DNA from: Firmicutes bacterium UBA2116
Lineage (GTDB): Bacteria > Bacillota > Clostridia > Tissierellales > Sedimentibacteraceae
DNA: 64,000 bases
Assembly (NCBI GenBank): GCA_002331025.1
Contig: DCYG01000016.1
Coordinates: forward strand, 16,797-80,796
Direction of reading: 5' to 3'
In this document: one piece after another, positions 7,790-16,910 of the stretch
Numbering within the stretch: position 1 is the first letter of the stretch
Layout: the number at the start of each line of letters is the position of its first letter
The notes under the pieces: generated by a model
Database searches by the model: none
The model's input: only the letters and a program-made list of their open reading frames with translations
What the model was told of the DNA's origin: nothing
Made by a program: the position numbers and the translations under genes

Positions 7790-7798
7790 TGGTATAAT
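7790..7798 (+). promoter_or_regulatory. Extended -10 promoter for tilS
   Basis: TGGTATAAT (TGnTATAAT) 30 nt before the tilS start; no good -35 at 17 nt. Confidence 0.55.
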
Positions 7799-7828
7799 TT
7801 TAAATATGTTAAGAATATGAGGAAAAGT

Positions 7829-9214
7829 ATGCACGATTTAGTAAAAAGTAATATACTGAATAAAAACTTAATCAGCCACGGTGATAATGTGCTGTTAGCA
7901 CTGTCAGGAGGGCCTGATTCTGTTTTTTTGTTTTATAATCTAATAAAACTAAAGGAAAATTTAAGTTTTAACCTGTATGCTTCTCATATAAATCATATGT
8001 ATAGAGGCGAAGATGCCTTTAACGATGAAAAATTTGTAAAACAGCTATGCGGCAAGTACAATATAAAGCTTTTTGTCAAGAGAAAACATGCTACCGAATA
8101 TGCCAAGGAGCTTAAGGTAACAGAAGAAGAAGCAGGCAGAATTTTAAGATATAATTTTTTTAAAGAGAATTTGAATGAGGTGGGTGGCGGAATACTTGCA
8201 GTTGCTCATAATTTAAACGATCAGGCAGAAACAGTACTTCAAAGGATAATAAGAGGAACAGGCATTGACGGACTGAGTGCCATGTCTGTCAAAAAGGATA
8301 ATATTATCAGACCCATGCTTAATGTTTCAAAATCTGAAATCTTAGAGTATCTTCATAATAATAATTACGAATATTGCGTTGATATAACTAATTCCCAAAG
8401 TATCTACGGCAGGAATAAAATCCGGCTGGACTTGATACCCTATTTAGAGAATAATTTCAATCCTAACATTCAAAATACGCTGTATAGAATGTCTGAAGCA
8501 ATGGATAGGGACAAAAAAATCATAGAAAAATATATAAAAAAAATTTTTTATGAAGTACTTATTTCAAATGGCGATAATAAGGTTATACTAAGCATACAAA
8601 AATTAAAAAAAACAGAGCCGGAAGAAATGGGAAGAATTTTGAGATATGCGTTAGAGGTGCTTAAAGGCAATGCTGTTAACATTGAAATGAAGCATATAAA
8701 CTATGTAATTGACTTTGTTAACAACGGGAAGACTGGTAAAAAAATAAACTTAACAGAAGCTGTAAACGCGGAAATAAGCTATGATAAATTAATATTTAAT
8801 AAAAATCTTGAAAATATTCCAAAATTTAAATATAATATTGTATTACATGAGCCATTGGAAATTTCTGAAGTTGGTAAAGTTATACACTGCAAAGTGCTGG
8901 ACGTTTCTGAATTTAATCCGGAGAACAAGGACACAATCAGCATAGACTATGATTTAATAGAAGGAAGACTGATTGTAAGAAACAGGTTGACAGGAGACAG
9001 TATGATTCCTTGCGGAATGACGGGTATCAAGAAAATTAAGGATATTTTCATTGATATGAAAGTGCCTAAAGAAGAAAGAGACAAAAAACTGATTATAGCC
9101 GATGACAACAACATATTGTGGTTAGAGGACTTTAGAATTCACAACAGCTTTAAAGTAACTTCGTCAACAAGGAAAATATTAAATATTACAATAAGGGAGC
9201 AGCTAAATGGATAA
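7829..9214 (+). CDS. tilS: tRNA(Ile)-lysidine synthetase
   Basis: A 461-aa enzyme that attaches lysine to C34 of the CAU-anticodon tRNA-Ile, so that it reads AUA. The PP-loop ATPase signature ALSGGPDSV is near residue 26, followed by HINHMYRGEDAF and AHNLNDQAETVLQRIIRGTG, then a C-terminal TilS substrate-binding domain (PCGMTGIKKIKDIFIDMKVP). Length is normal. ATG 7829 is preferred over 7817 because AGGA lies five bases ahead. The last eight bases overlap hpt, the usual tilS-hpt-ftsH order. Confidence 0.93.
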   Translation: MHDLVKSNILNKNLISHGDNVLLALSGGPDSVFLFYNLIKLKENLSFNLYASHINHMYRGEDAFNDEKFVKQLCGKYNIKLFVKRKHATEYAKELKVTEEEAGRILRYNFFKENLNEVGGGILAVAHNLNDQAETVLQRIIRGTGIDGLSAMSVKKDNIIRPMLNVSKSEILEYLHNNNYEYCVDITNSQSIYGRNKIRLDLIPYLENNFNPNIQNTLYRMSEAMDRDKKIIEKYIKKIFYEVLISNGDNKVILSIQKLKKTEPEEMGRILRYALEVLKGNAVNIEMKHINYVIDFVNNGKTGKKINLTEAVNAEISYDKLIFNKNLENIPKFKYNIVLHEPLEISEVGKVIHCKVLDVSEFNPENKDTISIDYDLIEGRLIVRNRLTGDSMIPCGMTGIKKIKDIFIDMKVPKEERDKKLIIADDNNILWLEDFRIHNSFKVTSSTRKILNITIREQLNG

Positions 9215-9746
9215 GGATATAAGAGAGATACTTATAGAAGAAAATGACTTGCAAGAAAAGGTTAAAGAGCTTGGAGCAAAAATAACAGCAGATTACAAGG
9301 ATAAGGATTTGTTGTTAGTATGTGTTTTGAAAGGTGCGGTAATATTTGTAAGTGATTTGATGAGACAAATCGACACAACTTTAGATATAGATTTTATGGC
9401 AATTTCAAGTTATGGAACAAATACACAGTCATCCGGCGTTGTAAGGATATTAAAGGATTTGAATACATCGATAGAAGGAAGACACGTATTAATAGTTGAA
9501 GACATAATTGATTCCGGTTTAACACTGTCATATCTTGTGGAAAATTTAAAGAGCAGGGGTCCGGCATCTGTTGAAATATGCACAATACTTGACAAACCTG
9601 ACAGAAGAAAAATTGATTTATCCATAAAATATACCGGATTTAAAATTCCTGATGAATTTGTGGTTGGCTATGGTCTTGATTATGCGGAAAAATACAGAAA
9701 TCTTCCATATATTGCAGTGTTAAAGGAAGAAGTATATTCCAATTGA
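9207..9746 (+). CDS. hpt: Hypoxanthine phosphoribosyltransferase
   Basis: A 179-aa purine-salvage enzyme converting hypoxanthine or guanine plus PRPP to IMP or GMP. The PRPP-binding motif VEDIIDSGLTLSYL is near residue 97 and the family signature VCVLKGAVIFVSDLMR near 32; the C-terminus has the purine-contact region DEFVVGYGLDYAEKYRNLPY. The start lies inside the end of tilS, with AAGGGAG upstream, so expression is coupled. Confidence 0.95.
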   Translation: MDKDIREILIEENDLQEKVKELGAKITADYKDKDLLLVCVLKGAVIFVSDLMRQIDTTLDIDFMAISSYGTNTQSSGVVRILKDLNTSIEGRHVLIVEDIIDSGLTLSYLVENLKSRGPASVEICTILDKPDRRKIDLSIKYTGFKIPDEFVVGYGLDYAEKYRNLPYIAVLKEEVYSN

Positions 9747-9769
9747 TTTCAAGTTAATATATAAACCAA

Positions 9770-9798
9770 TTGTAATGATTTACATTTTATGATACAAT
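9770..9798 (+). promoter_or_regulatory. Sigma-A promoter of ftsH
   Basis: -35 TTGTAA (9770-9775), 17-nt spacer, -10 TACAAT (9793-9798). Confidence 0.65.
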
Positions 9799-9822
9799 TA
9801 CATCATAATGTAATGATGTAAT
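9797..9822. promoter_or_regulatory. Perfect 10-bp inverted repeat overlapping the ftsH start site
   Basis: ATTACATCAT / ATGATGTAAT with a 6-nt spacer, placed just after the -10. A further GTAATGATTTAC (9772-9783) overlaps the -35, so the half-word GTAATGAT or its complement occurs three times across the promoter. This is the layout of a repressor operator; the regulator is unknown. Confidence 0.55.
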
Positions 9823-9839
9823 TTAATAGGAGGGCTTAA

Positions 9840-11666
9840 TTGAAAGGATTCATGAGAAGCATCGCTATGTATATACTTATATTTGTAGTAATAATAATGT
9901 TGGTTCAAAACATGGTTGAGCCGGCTAAGGATGCGCAAAGTATAAGTTACAGCGAGCTTATAATACAGCTAGAAAATAACAATGTAAAAACACTGACTTT
10001 CACGGAAAGTGAAGTGAAAGGTGTTTATAATGATGATACAAAATTCACCTCATATATACCGGCTTTATTCTTTTTTTCGGGAAGCTTTCATGACAAATAC
10101 CTGTCAGAGAAAATGGAGACAGGGCAAATTGAAGTAATAGGTGCACCGATTCCTGCTACACCTTTGTGGGTTCAGGCACTTCCGACAATAGGAATGCTGG
10201 TTCTTCTGGGAGTTCTTTGGTATGTGTTTATGAAGCAATCCCAGGGCGGAGGAACAGGCAAGGCAATGTCCTTCGGCAAAAGCAGAGCGAGAATGGTAAA
10301 GGATGATGATCCTAGTAAAAAAATTACCTTTGCTGATGTTGCAGGACTGGATGAAGAAAAAGAAGAATTGAGCGAAATAGTTGACTTTTTAAAGAATCCT
10401 GCTAAATTCGTTCGACTTGGAGCTCGTATACCAAAAGGAGTATTGTTGGTGGGACCTCCGGGAACAGGTAAGACATATCTTTCTAAGTCCGTTTCAGGAG
10501 AAGCGGGAGTGCCGTTTTTCAGTATAAGCGGTTCGGATTTTGTTGAAATGTTTGTTGGTGTGGGTGCTTCCCGTGTCAGAGATTTGTTTGACCAGGCGAA
10601 GAAAAATGCACCATGTATAATTTTTATAGATGAAATAGATGCGGTAGGAAGAAGAAGAGGAGCCGGACTCGGCGGCGGAAACGATGAAAGAGAACAGACG
10701 TTGAATCAATTACTGGTTGAAATGGATGGATTCTCAGGCAATGAAGGAATAATTATCATTGCGGCAACAAACAGACCGGATATTTTAGACCCTGCATTGA
10801 TGAGACCGGGCAGATTCGACAGACAAGTACACGTCGGACTTCCGGATGTAAAGGCAAGAGAAGAAATATTAAAAATTCATGTCAGAAAAAAACCGTTGGC
10901 AGATGATATTGATTTAGAAATAGTTGCAAAACGAACCCCTGGATTTACACCTGCCGATTTGGAAAATGCAATGAATGAAGCGGCATTGCTGACTGCAAGA
11001 CAAAATAAAACATTGATATCAATGGATATAATTGAAGAAGCAATTACAAAAGTTATAGCCGGACCTGAAAAGAGAAGCAAGGTTATAAGCGATAACGAGA
11101 AGAAGCTTACTGCTTATCACGAAGCAGGTCATGCGGTTGTTGCAAAGCTTTCATCAAGCAAAGATCCTGTCCATATGATTACCATCATACCGAGAGGCGG
11201 AGCAGGCGGATTTACTATGTATCTGCCTGAAGAAGACCGTTCATACAGGTCAAAATCAGATATGCAGGAGAGCATTGTCAGATTATTAGGCGGCAGAGTT
11301 GCTGAAAAATTAGCTCTTGACGACATATCCACAGGTGCTTCAAACGATATAGAAAGAGCTACAAAAATTGCAAGAGCAATGGTTACAACATACGGTATGA
11401 GTGACGATTTAGGACCTATGACGTACGGGTCAAATGACGAAGAGGTATTCCTGGGCAGAGACTTCAATAAAATAAGAAATTATTCGGAAGAAGTTGCAGC
11501 TAAAATCGATAACGAAATGCGTAGAATAATCGATAACGCATATCATAGAACAGAGTCACTCCTCAGTGAAAACATGGATAAGTTACATCGTGTTGCCGAG
11601 GCTCTGTTAGAAAAAGAAACAATATCCGGAAAAGAGTTTGAGATGCTTTTTGACAGTGCACAATAA
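9840..11666 (+). CDS. ftsH: ATP-dependent zinc metalloprotease FtsH
   Basis: A 608-aa membrane-anchored AAA+ protease for quality control of membrane and regulatory proteins. TM1 is at about 6-24, an extracytoplasmic domain at 25-100, TM2 at about 105-125, Walker A GPPGTGKT near 204, Walker [11 protein letters not shown] near 260, arginine-finger region RPGRFDRQ, and zinc motif HEAGH near 427 with a downstream Asp-containing helix. The TTG start at 9840 is chosen because TAGGAGGG lies five bases ahead; the in-frame ATG at 9852 has no ribosome site. Length is typical. A second, shorter FtsH is encoded at 35380-36933. Confidence 0.95.
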   Translation: MKGFMRSIAMYILIFVVIIMLVQNMVEPAKDAQSISYSELIIQLENNNVKTLTFTESEVKGVYNDDTKFTSYIPALFFFSGSFHDKYLSEKMETGQIEVIGAPIPATPLWVQALPTIGMLVLLGVLWYVFMKQSQGGGTGKAMSFGKSRARMVKDDDPSKKITFADVAGLDEEKEELSEIVDFLKNPAKFVRLGARIPKGVLLVGPPGTGKTYLSKSVSGEAGVPFFSISGSDFVEMFVGVGASRVRDLFDQAKKNAPCIIFIDEIDAVGRRRGAGLGGGNDEREQTLNQLLVEMDGFSGNEGIIIIAATNRPDILDPALMRPGRFDRQVHVGLPDVKAREEILKIHVRKKPLADDIDLEIVAKRTPGFTPADLENAMNEAALLTARQNKTLISMDIIEEAITKVIAGPEKRSKVISDNEKKLTAYHEAGHAVVAKLSSSKDPVHMITIIPRGGAGGFTMYLPEEDRSYRSKSDMQESIVRLLGGRVAEKLALDDISTGASNDIERATKIARAMVTTYGMSDDLGPMTYGSNDEEVFLGRDFNKIRNYSEEVAAKIDNEMRRIIDNAYHRTESLLSENMDKLHRVAEALLEKETISGKEFEMLFDSAQ

Positions 11667-11710
11667 ATAGCAATAAATAGCAATGAACAATGGAACAATG
11701 AATAATAAGG

Positions 11711-11779
11711 ATGAGATCCTTCGCTTACGCTCAGGATGACGGCTTTTAAGCCGTGAATAGTAACAAGGATCTCATTTTT
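11711..11779 (+). repeat. Dispersed repeat family A (copy 2) acting as ftsH terminator
   Basis: Outer arms ATGAGATCCTT (11711-11721) and AAGGATCTCAT (11765-11775) are perfectly complementary and followed by TTTTTA; inside is GCTTACGCTCAGGATGAC and a GGCTTTTAAGCC hairpin. Confidence 0.8.
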
Positions 11780-11808
11780 AATATTTTGAAATTTTTTCAG
11801 AATAATGC

Positions 11809-11840
11809 TTGACAAACTTATTTATATAATTTAATATAAT
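11809..11840 (+). promoter_or_regulatory. Promoter of the T-box/YkvI transporter unit
   Basis: TTGACA at 11809-11814; -10 candidates TAATAT (17-nt spacer) or TATAAT (11835-11840, 20-nt spacer). Confidence 0.5.
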
Positions 11841-11849
11841 GGATAATAT

Positions 11850-12133
11850 AAAAATTGCGTTGATGCAGAGAAAGATATTTTTAGCAAGCACAGAGAGCTG
11901 GGAGAGGTGAAAGCCGGCATTGAAGAAAATATGTAATATTCACTGCGGAGCATATCTGTTCAAAGGAATACCGAGTAGGCAGATACGTGAACTCACGTTA
12001 CAGAGTTAGAAGTTGTCAGACTTTGAAGTGATGATATACATATCATAATTAGGGTGGTACCGCGGAATGAATCTTTCGTCCCTATAAGCACAGTTGAATC
12101 CAAATGTGTTTATAGGAGTGAAAGATTTTTTTT
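11850..12133 (+). ncRNA. T-box leader, predicted tRNA-Phe specific (TTC specifier)
   Basis: Stem I begins at GATGCAGAG and closes with GGAGCATATC. It has the distal AGAGAGCTGG and GGTGAAAGCC elements. The specifier aligns as TTC at 11939-11941, immediately before ACTGCGGAG, the same position and codon as in the pheS leader of this window. The antiterminator T-box AGGGTGGTACCGCG is at 12051-12064, and the terminator has AATCTTTC (12070-12077) pairing GAAAGATT (12120-12127) followed by eight T. The TGGT bulge sequence suits a tRNA with discriminator A, as in tRNA-Phe. Confidence 0.88.
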
Positions 12134-12204
12134 ATGCTTTATTTACAACAGATATACAACTTTTGGCCAAAGTGATATATAAATTTATTAATGAGGAGCA
12201 TTTT

Positions 12205-13341
12205 ATGGATAACAAATCAATCAATCAAAAATCTTCAATTCCGCCTTATATAGGAATTGCGGCAGTATGGTTCGGAACTCACGTAGGTCCGGGGATTGCA
12301 TCGGGAAAGCAGGTAGTATCTTACTACGCTGAATACGGAAAGCTTGGCATGTTTACACCTTTAATAGCTATGGCAATTTTGGGATGGGCAATTTATTATG
12401 CATTGGAATATTCAAGAGTCAATAATATAAGTAATTTTAAAACTTTTACAAATAAGTTTTTTCATCCTTATGAAAAATTGTTCAGCACATTTTTTGAAAT
12501 ATGCTTTCTTGTAACATGCTTATTGGCACCGGGCCTTTGTATAGCAACAAGTGCACAGCTTTTGAACCAGTTCTTCGGTCTGAATATATGGATCGGAACG
12601 ATAATAATGGTATTACTTTCCGTAATACTGGTTATATACGGAGTCGCATTGGTAAAAGCTGCCTCTACGGGACTTACCATAGGAATATTAACGATACTGG
12701 CAATTATAGTATCTCTTGGAATAAGCAAGGGCAGTGGAGATATAGCTTTAAACTGGAATAATTCAACATTCTCTGATTTTGGCATTTTGGCAGCAATTTG
12801 GAGTGCAATATCGTATGCAGGTTTTCAGTCCACGGGTATAATCGGCAACTGCATTTCAGTTTCCGAAGGATTGACATCAAAGAAGGACAGTGCAAAAACA
12901 GCTGTATTGGGAGTGTCTTTAAATGTATTGATGCTTGCCGCAATAGTTGTTGTTAATTACGGATTTCAGCCTGAATCAATAAACAGCCTTCTTCCGAATT
13001 TTTATATAGTTCAGCAAATCGGAATTCCGGCTTTGGAAACAGTATACGTTTTGTTTGTCGTGATGGCATCATTATCAACCATAATTACATTTGCATTTTC
13101 GCTGGTTGTCAGATTTAAGAATAAGCCGGTATTTGTTAATAACATCAGGAGTGAGAGAAGCATAAGCTTGATTATAGTCCTTATAATGTTAACATTGGAC
13201 GTAATCGTATCAACTTTTGGAATTGCTCAAATAATCAATATAGGTTACAGATACCTTGGATATTTTTCAATTTTTGTGGTAATGTTCCCGTTTATAGTGG
13301 TGGGAATTAAAAAGAATAAAAAAATTAATAAAGCAATTTAA
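12205..13341 (+). CDS. YkvI-family membrane transporter, T-box controlled
   Basis: A 378-aa membrane protein with about ten hydrophobic segments; it begins MDNKSINQKSSIPPYIGIAA and contains WFGTHVGPGIASGKQ, a pattern of the YkvI family within the APC/NSS-like fold. YkvI proteins are uncharacterised. Control by a T-box reading Phe codon TTC implies induction when tRNA-Phe is uncharged, so phenylalanine or an aromatic precursor is the likely imported substrate (inference). ATG 12205 has GAGGAG six bases ahead. The open frame extends upstream to 12094, but that part is the T-box terminator. Confidence 0.8.
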   Translation: MDNKSINQKSSIPPYIGIAAVWFGTHVGPGIASGKQVVSYYAEYGKLGMFTPLIAMAILGWAIYYALEYSRVNNISNFKTFTNKFFHPYEKLFSTFFEICFLVTCLLAPGLCIATSAQLLNQFFGLNIWIGTIIMVLLSVILVIYGVALVKAASTGLTIGILTILAIIVSLGISKGSGDIALNWNNSTFSDFGILAAIWSAISYAGFQSTGIIGNCISVSEGLTSKKDSAKTAVLGVSLNVLMLAAIVVVNYGFQPESINSLLPNFYIVQQIGIPALETVYVLFVVMASLSTIITFAFSLVVRFKNKPVFVNNIRSERSISLIIVLIMLTLDVIVSTFGIAQIINIGYRYLGYFSIFVVMFPFIVVGIKKNKKINKAI

Positions 13342-13350
13342 TTACTTGCA

Positions 13351-13396
13351 GAAGTGAAGGATTTATAGATGTAAAGTCATGGAAATTCTTCACTTC
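13351..13396. other. Inverted repeat before etfB
   Basis: GAAGTGAAG/CTTCACTTC, 9-bp arms 28 nt apart and no T tract. It could be an operator or an RNA stem ahead of the etf operon. Confidence 0.35.
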
Positions 13397-13418
13397 CGAA
13401 CAGTGACGGGAGGTAGTA

Positions 13419-14222
13419 ATGAATATAGTAGTACTTGTAAAACAAGTGCCGGATATGGAAAAAGTAAAGTTTGACAGAGAAGCAGGAAGAATAGACAGGT
13501 CATCCGCAGGAACAGAAATAAATCCCTTTGATTTAAATGCTTTGGAGGCTGCCCTTCAAATCAGTGAAAATACAAACGGCAAAGTAACAGTCTTGACAAT
13601 GGGACCGGCCCAGGCAGAGGAAGCATTAAGAGAAGCAATTGCAAGAGGAGCTGATGAAGGGATTCTTTTAACAGATGTGAAATTCGGAGGCTCTGATGTT
13701 AAGGCGACCTCCACAATTTTATCCTCTGCAATCAAGAAGGCAGGACAATTTGACTTGGTAATCGCAGGCATCCAAAGCGTTGACGGAGATACGGGACAAG
13801 TTGGCGCTGAAGTAGCTGGATATCTCGGTATACCTCATATAAGCAATGTTGAAGCAATGAAAAACTTTACCGAAGAAGACATCGAGGTAGTAAGCAGCGT
13901 ATGGGAAAGTCAATATTTGAAAAGAGGAAAATATCCTCTCTTAATAACGGTAACAAAGGACGTAAATGTTCCGCGGCTCCCTTCCTTCAAGAATAAAATG
14001 AAAGCTCGCAAGGTAGAAATTACAAAATGGGGTTATGAAGATTTGAAAGAAGTGCTGGATTCTTCAAAAATAGGAATAAAGGGCTCGCCCACAAAGGTTA
14101 AAAAAATTGAAGTACCTCAGCAGTCAGAAAGAGAAGGGAAATTATATAAAGAAAACGACGAAAAGGCGGTCGAGGATATATTAAATGTTTTAAAATCATG
14201 CAAGGTTCTTAAGGAGGCATAA
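13419..14222 (+). CDS. etfB: Electron transfer flavoprotein, beta subunit
   Basis: A 267-aa EtfB, first gene of an etfB-etfA-dehydrogenase operon. It starts MNIVVLVKQVPDMEKVKFDR and carries AGIQSVDGDTGQVGAE, a version of the loop associated with electron-bifurcating EtfBs (typically DGDTAQVGP) rather than the DDDxxQTG-type loop of ordinary EtfBs. It would bind one FAD with EtfA in the cytoplasm. GGGAGGTAG precedes the ATG. Together with the adjacent FAD-linked oxidase it resembles the lactate dehydrogenase/Etf complex of acetogens. Confidence 0.93.
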   Translation: MNIVVLVKQVPDMEKVKFDREAGRIDRSSAGTEINPFDLNALEAALQISENTNGKVTVLTMGPAQAEEALREAIARGADEGILLTDVKFGGSDVKATSTILSSAIKKAGQFDLVIAGIQSVDGDTGQVGAEVAGYLGIPHISNVEAMKNFTEEDIEVVSSVWESQYLKRGKYPLLITVTKDVNVPRLPSFKNKMKARKVEITKWGYEDLKEVLDSSKIGIKGSPTKVKKIEVPQQSEREGKLYKENDEKAVEDILNVLKSCKVLKEA

Positions 14223-14223
14223 G

Positions 14224-15219
14224 ATGACAGAAAAAATTTATAATGGAATATTGATTTTTGCAGAGCAGAAAAACAATGCAATCCACAGAGTATCTTATGA
14301 GCTTTTAGGAAAGGGAAAAGAGCTTTCCGGCAAAATCGGTTGCAGCCTGAATGCAGTTATTTTAGGACCTGAAGAAATTAATGCACAGGAGCTTATTTGC
14401 AGAGGAGCCGACAAGGTATACCACATTGCTGATTCGGCTGCATTTAATAAGCCTGATGAGCTGATATATGCAGAAAACATTGTTAGCCTGATAAAAAGTA
14501 TTAAGCCTGAAATATGTCTTTTCGGAGCGACGACATTTGGAAGAAGCCTTGCGCCAAGAGTGGCTGCATCATTGGAAACGGGGCTTACTGCGGACTGTAC
14601 CGACCTGAAAACAGATGACGATATGAAATTAATACAGATAAGACCGGCATTCAGTGAAAACATTCTTGCCCATATTAAATCAGACACATATCCGCAGATG
14701 GCAACCGTAAGATACAAGGAATTTGAAGAAGCTAAAAGAGATGCGGACAGGACAGGAGAAACAATTAAAATCCCACCTGTTAAAACGAATAACAATTTAA
14801 TTGAAATATTGGAAGAAATGTCAGATGGCAGCATTAATATACAAGATGCCAAGGTAGTGGTTGCTGCGGGAGTTTCCGTTAAAAGCGCGGAGGATTTGAG
14901 CATGATAAAGGAACTTGCAGTCTTGTTGGGCGGAGAAGTAGGTGCATCAAGAGCTTTGGTTGAAACGGGGATCATTTCAAAGGACCATCAGGTAGGATAC
15001 AGCGGAAACAGAGTAAAGCCGGCAGTATATATTGCCTGCGGAATATCGGGAGCACCGCAGCATTTGGCAGGCATGAAGGAAGCCGGAGTTATAATAGCTA
15101 TTAACAATGACCCTTCGGCGCCAATATTTAATATTGCGGATTATTCTATAATAGGAGATATGTATAAAATTATTCCGGAAATCATAAGTGCAATACGTAA
15201 TAATAATCTTGCTATTTAA
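14224..15219 (+). CDS. etfA: Electron transfer flavoprotein, alpha subunit
   Basis: A 331-aa EtfA, one base after etfB and with AAGGAGG in the end of that gene. The C-terminal FAD-binding domain shows GGEVGASRALVETG, HQVGYSGNRVKPAVYIACGI, SGAPQHLAGM and a final IINNDPSAPIF-like segment (here AINNDPSAPIFNIADY). It lacks the N-terminal ferredoxin domain found in some acetogen lactate-dehydrogenase EtfAs. The partner gene on the 3' side encodes an FAD-linked dehydrogenase. Confidence 0.93.
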   Translation: MTEKIYNGILIFAEQKNNAIHRVSYELLGKGKELSGKIGCSLNAVILGPEEINAQELICRGADKVYHIADSAAFNKPDELIYAENIVSLIKSIKPEICLFGATTFGRSLAPRVAASLETGLTADCTDLKTDDDMKLIQIRPAFSENILAHIKSDTYPQMATVRYKEFEEAKRDADRTGETIKIPPVKTNNNLIEILEEMSDGSINIQDAKVVVAAGVSVKSAEDLSMIKELAVLLGGEVGASRALVETGIISKDHQVGYSGNRVKPAVYIACGISGAPQHLAGMKEAGVIIAINNDPSAPIFNIADYSIIGDMYKIIPEIISAIRNNNLAI

Positions 15220-15230
15220 AATAGATAGAG

Positions 15231-15330
15231 GAAGGGGTACACACTCTTTTTGTCAGAGAGAGCTTAATAGGAAGGGGGACACACCTCTTTTTGTCAGGGA
15301 GAGTTTTTGGGATAGAAGGAATGTCCCCGT
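15231..15330 (+). repeat. Dispersed repeat family B (copy 1)
   Basis: Two direct units of AAGGGG(G)-ACACAC-CTCTTTTTGTCAG (GGGGTACACACTCTTTTTG and GGGGGACACACCTCTTTTTG), then AGAAGGAATGTCCCC. GGGGAC and GTCCCC can pair. It lies between etfA and the dehydrogenase gene. Related copies are at 53266-53293 and 59285-59407. Confidence 0.7.
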
Positions 15331-15359
15331 TATAAATAAACAAGTATTAAGGAGGATAT

Positions 15360-16739
15360 ATGAACGAAACAGTAATTAAAAAAATGCAGGAAGTTTTAGG
15401 CGAAGCATGGGTAGTAAGCGATTTAGAAAAGGTGAAAAGCTATTGTGATGATCAAACTGAAAAGGCAATGAAGCCGGAAATTTGTACTGATTGTGTTGTC
15501 GTAAAACCATCGAAGACAGAAGAAATATCCGAAATTATGAAGTATGCCAATGAAAATAAATTGACTGTAATTGCAAGAGGCGGAGGAACTTCTCTTTCCG
15601 GAGCTGCCGTAGCCATAATGCCGAGCATTATAATATCAATGGAAAGAATGAACAACATAATTGAGGTTGATGAAACATCTATGACGGTTGAATGTGAAGC
15701 GGGAGTAACCTTGCTTCAGCTGGTTGAATTGTTCAGCAAGCATGATACCTTGTACTTTCCCATTCACCCCGGAGATGAAGGCGCTCAGGTAGGAGGCTTG
15801 GTCGTAATGAATGCCGGAGGCGTAAGGGCAGTAAGATACGGTGTAATGAGAGATCAGATTAAAGAACTGGAGATGGTTTTAGCATCAGGCGAGATTGTAA
15901 GGCTCGGTAAAAATCTTATTAAAAACAACGCAGGTTTAGATTTGAAAAACCTTATAGTAGGCAGCGAAGGCATATTAGGTATAGTTACAAAAGCAACATT
16001 ATCTATTAAGCCGAAGGATAAGCATATAGGCAGCCTCATAGTTTCGTTTGAAAATGAAAGTGATGCTGTAAAGGCAGTGACGGAAATATTTAAAACCGGC
16101 ATTAAGCCGATGGCAATTGAATATATGGAGAAAAAAGCAATATTAAAGGCTGCAAAAGATATTGGAATGACATGGCCTTCAAGCGAAGGAGCAGTTGATT
16201 TATACTTTATAGTATCAGAGAGAAAAGAAGATGATCTTTATGAAATGTATGAAACAATAGTGGGGATATGTGAGGAAAATAATGCTCTTAACAGCTTTGT
16301 TGCCGAAAGCCCAAAGGATCAAAGGACATTGCTTGATATCAGAAGCCACGTATATCCAAGCATGCACGATGAGGTGGTAGATGCTATAGATGCTGCAATT
16401 CCTATGAAAAATCTTTCGAAATATATGGACAGCATAAAAAAAATTTCAGAAAAATATAATGTGCACATTTCAACCATAGGTCATATAGGAGATGGAAATC
16501 TGCACAACAGCATATTGACGGAAGGAGCCGTAAAGCCGGATAATTATGACGAAATTGCGGATGAAATATTTGCATTGGTGATGGAATGTGACGGTTCAAT
16601 AACGGGAGAGCACGGAATAGGCAAGGTAAGAAACAAAAAAATGAATCTTCAGTTCTCGGAAACGGAATTACGCCTCATGAAAGAAATAAAAAAGATTTTC
16701 GATCCAAACAACATTTTAAATCCGGGAACCGCATTATAA
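15360..16739 (+). CDS. FAD-linked oxidase (GlcD/lactate dehydrogenase type)
   Basis: A 459-aa flavoprotein of the GlcD/D-lactate dehydrogenase family that oxidises a 2-hydroxy acid. The N-terminal FAD-binding domain has ARGGGTSLSGAAV (near 71) and HPGDEGAQVGGLV; the C-terminal substrate domain has STIGHIGDGNLHNSI and GEHGIGKVRNKKM. Being in one operon with etfBA, it probably passes electrons to Etf, as in NAD-dependent lactate oxidation by acetogens. Glycolate or 2-hydroxyglutarate cannot be excluded. AAGGAGG lies six bases ahead of the ATG. No lactate permease or racemase is adjacent. Confidence 0.88.
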   Translation: MNETVIKKMQEVLGEAWVVSDLEKVKSYCDDQTEKAMKPEICTDCVVVKPSKTEEISEIMKYANENKLTVIARGGGTSLSGAAVAIMPSIIISMERMNNIIEVDETSMTVECEAGVTLLQLVELFSKHDTLYFPIHPGDEGAQVGGLVVMNAGGVRAVRYGVMRDQIKELEMVLASGEIVRLGKNLIKNNAGLDLKNLIVGSEGILGIVTKATLSIKPKDKHIGSLIVSFENESDAVKAVTEIFKTGIKPMAIEYMEKKAILKAAKDIGMTWPSSEGAVDLYFIVSERKEDDLYEMYETIVGICEENNALNSFVAESPKDQRTLLDIRSHVYPSMHDEVVDAIDAAIPMKNLSKYMDSIKKISEKYNVHISTIGHIGDGNLHNSILTEGAVKPDNYDEIADEIFALVMECDGSITGEHGIGKVRNKKMNLQFSETELRLMKEIKKIFDPNNILNPGTAL

Positions 16740-16756
16740 ATAAATTGAATACTTTA

Positions 16757-16787
16757 AAAGAGAGTCGGACGTATGTCGGACTTCTTT
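16757..16787 (+). terminator. Terminator of the etf operon
   Basis: Hairpin AAAGAGAGTCGGAC/GTCGGACTTCTTT with a GTAT loop and one bulge, then GTTTAT. Confidence 0.7.
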
Positions 16788-16845
16788 GTTTATAAGGTTA
16801 AATTTTGCAAGTTAGAAAAAGTTAAAATCATTTTATGTAAACATC

Positions 16846-16874
16846 TTGCAAAATTAGGCAAATTAGATTATATT
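16846..16874 (+). promoter_or_regulatory. Sigma-A promoter of the methylmalonyl-CoA mutase operon
   Basis: TTGCAA (16846-16851), 17 nt, TATATT (16869-16874), 36 nt before the start. Confidence 0.6.
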
Positions 16875-16910
16875 AAATGCTGAATAGGTTTAAGCAAATA
16901 GGAGGTAGTC

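Noticed and set aside
12094..12204. Upstream extension of the YkvI transporter
   Set aside because: The stretch includes the T-box terminator hairpin and T run; the ribosome site is just before 12205.
14295..14975. 226-codon minus-strand frame opposite etfA
   Set aside because: It is a shadow of a well-conserved EtfA reading frame; the product is Ser/Ala/Leu-rich with no domain.
15188..15379. 63-codon frame between etfA and the dehydrogenase
   Set aside because: It consists of family B repeat DNA overlapping both genes.
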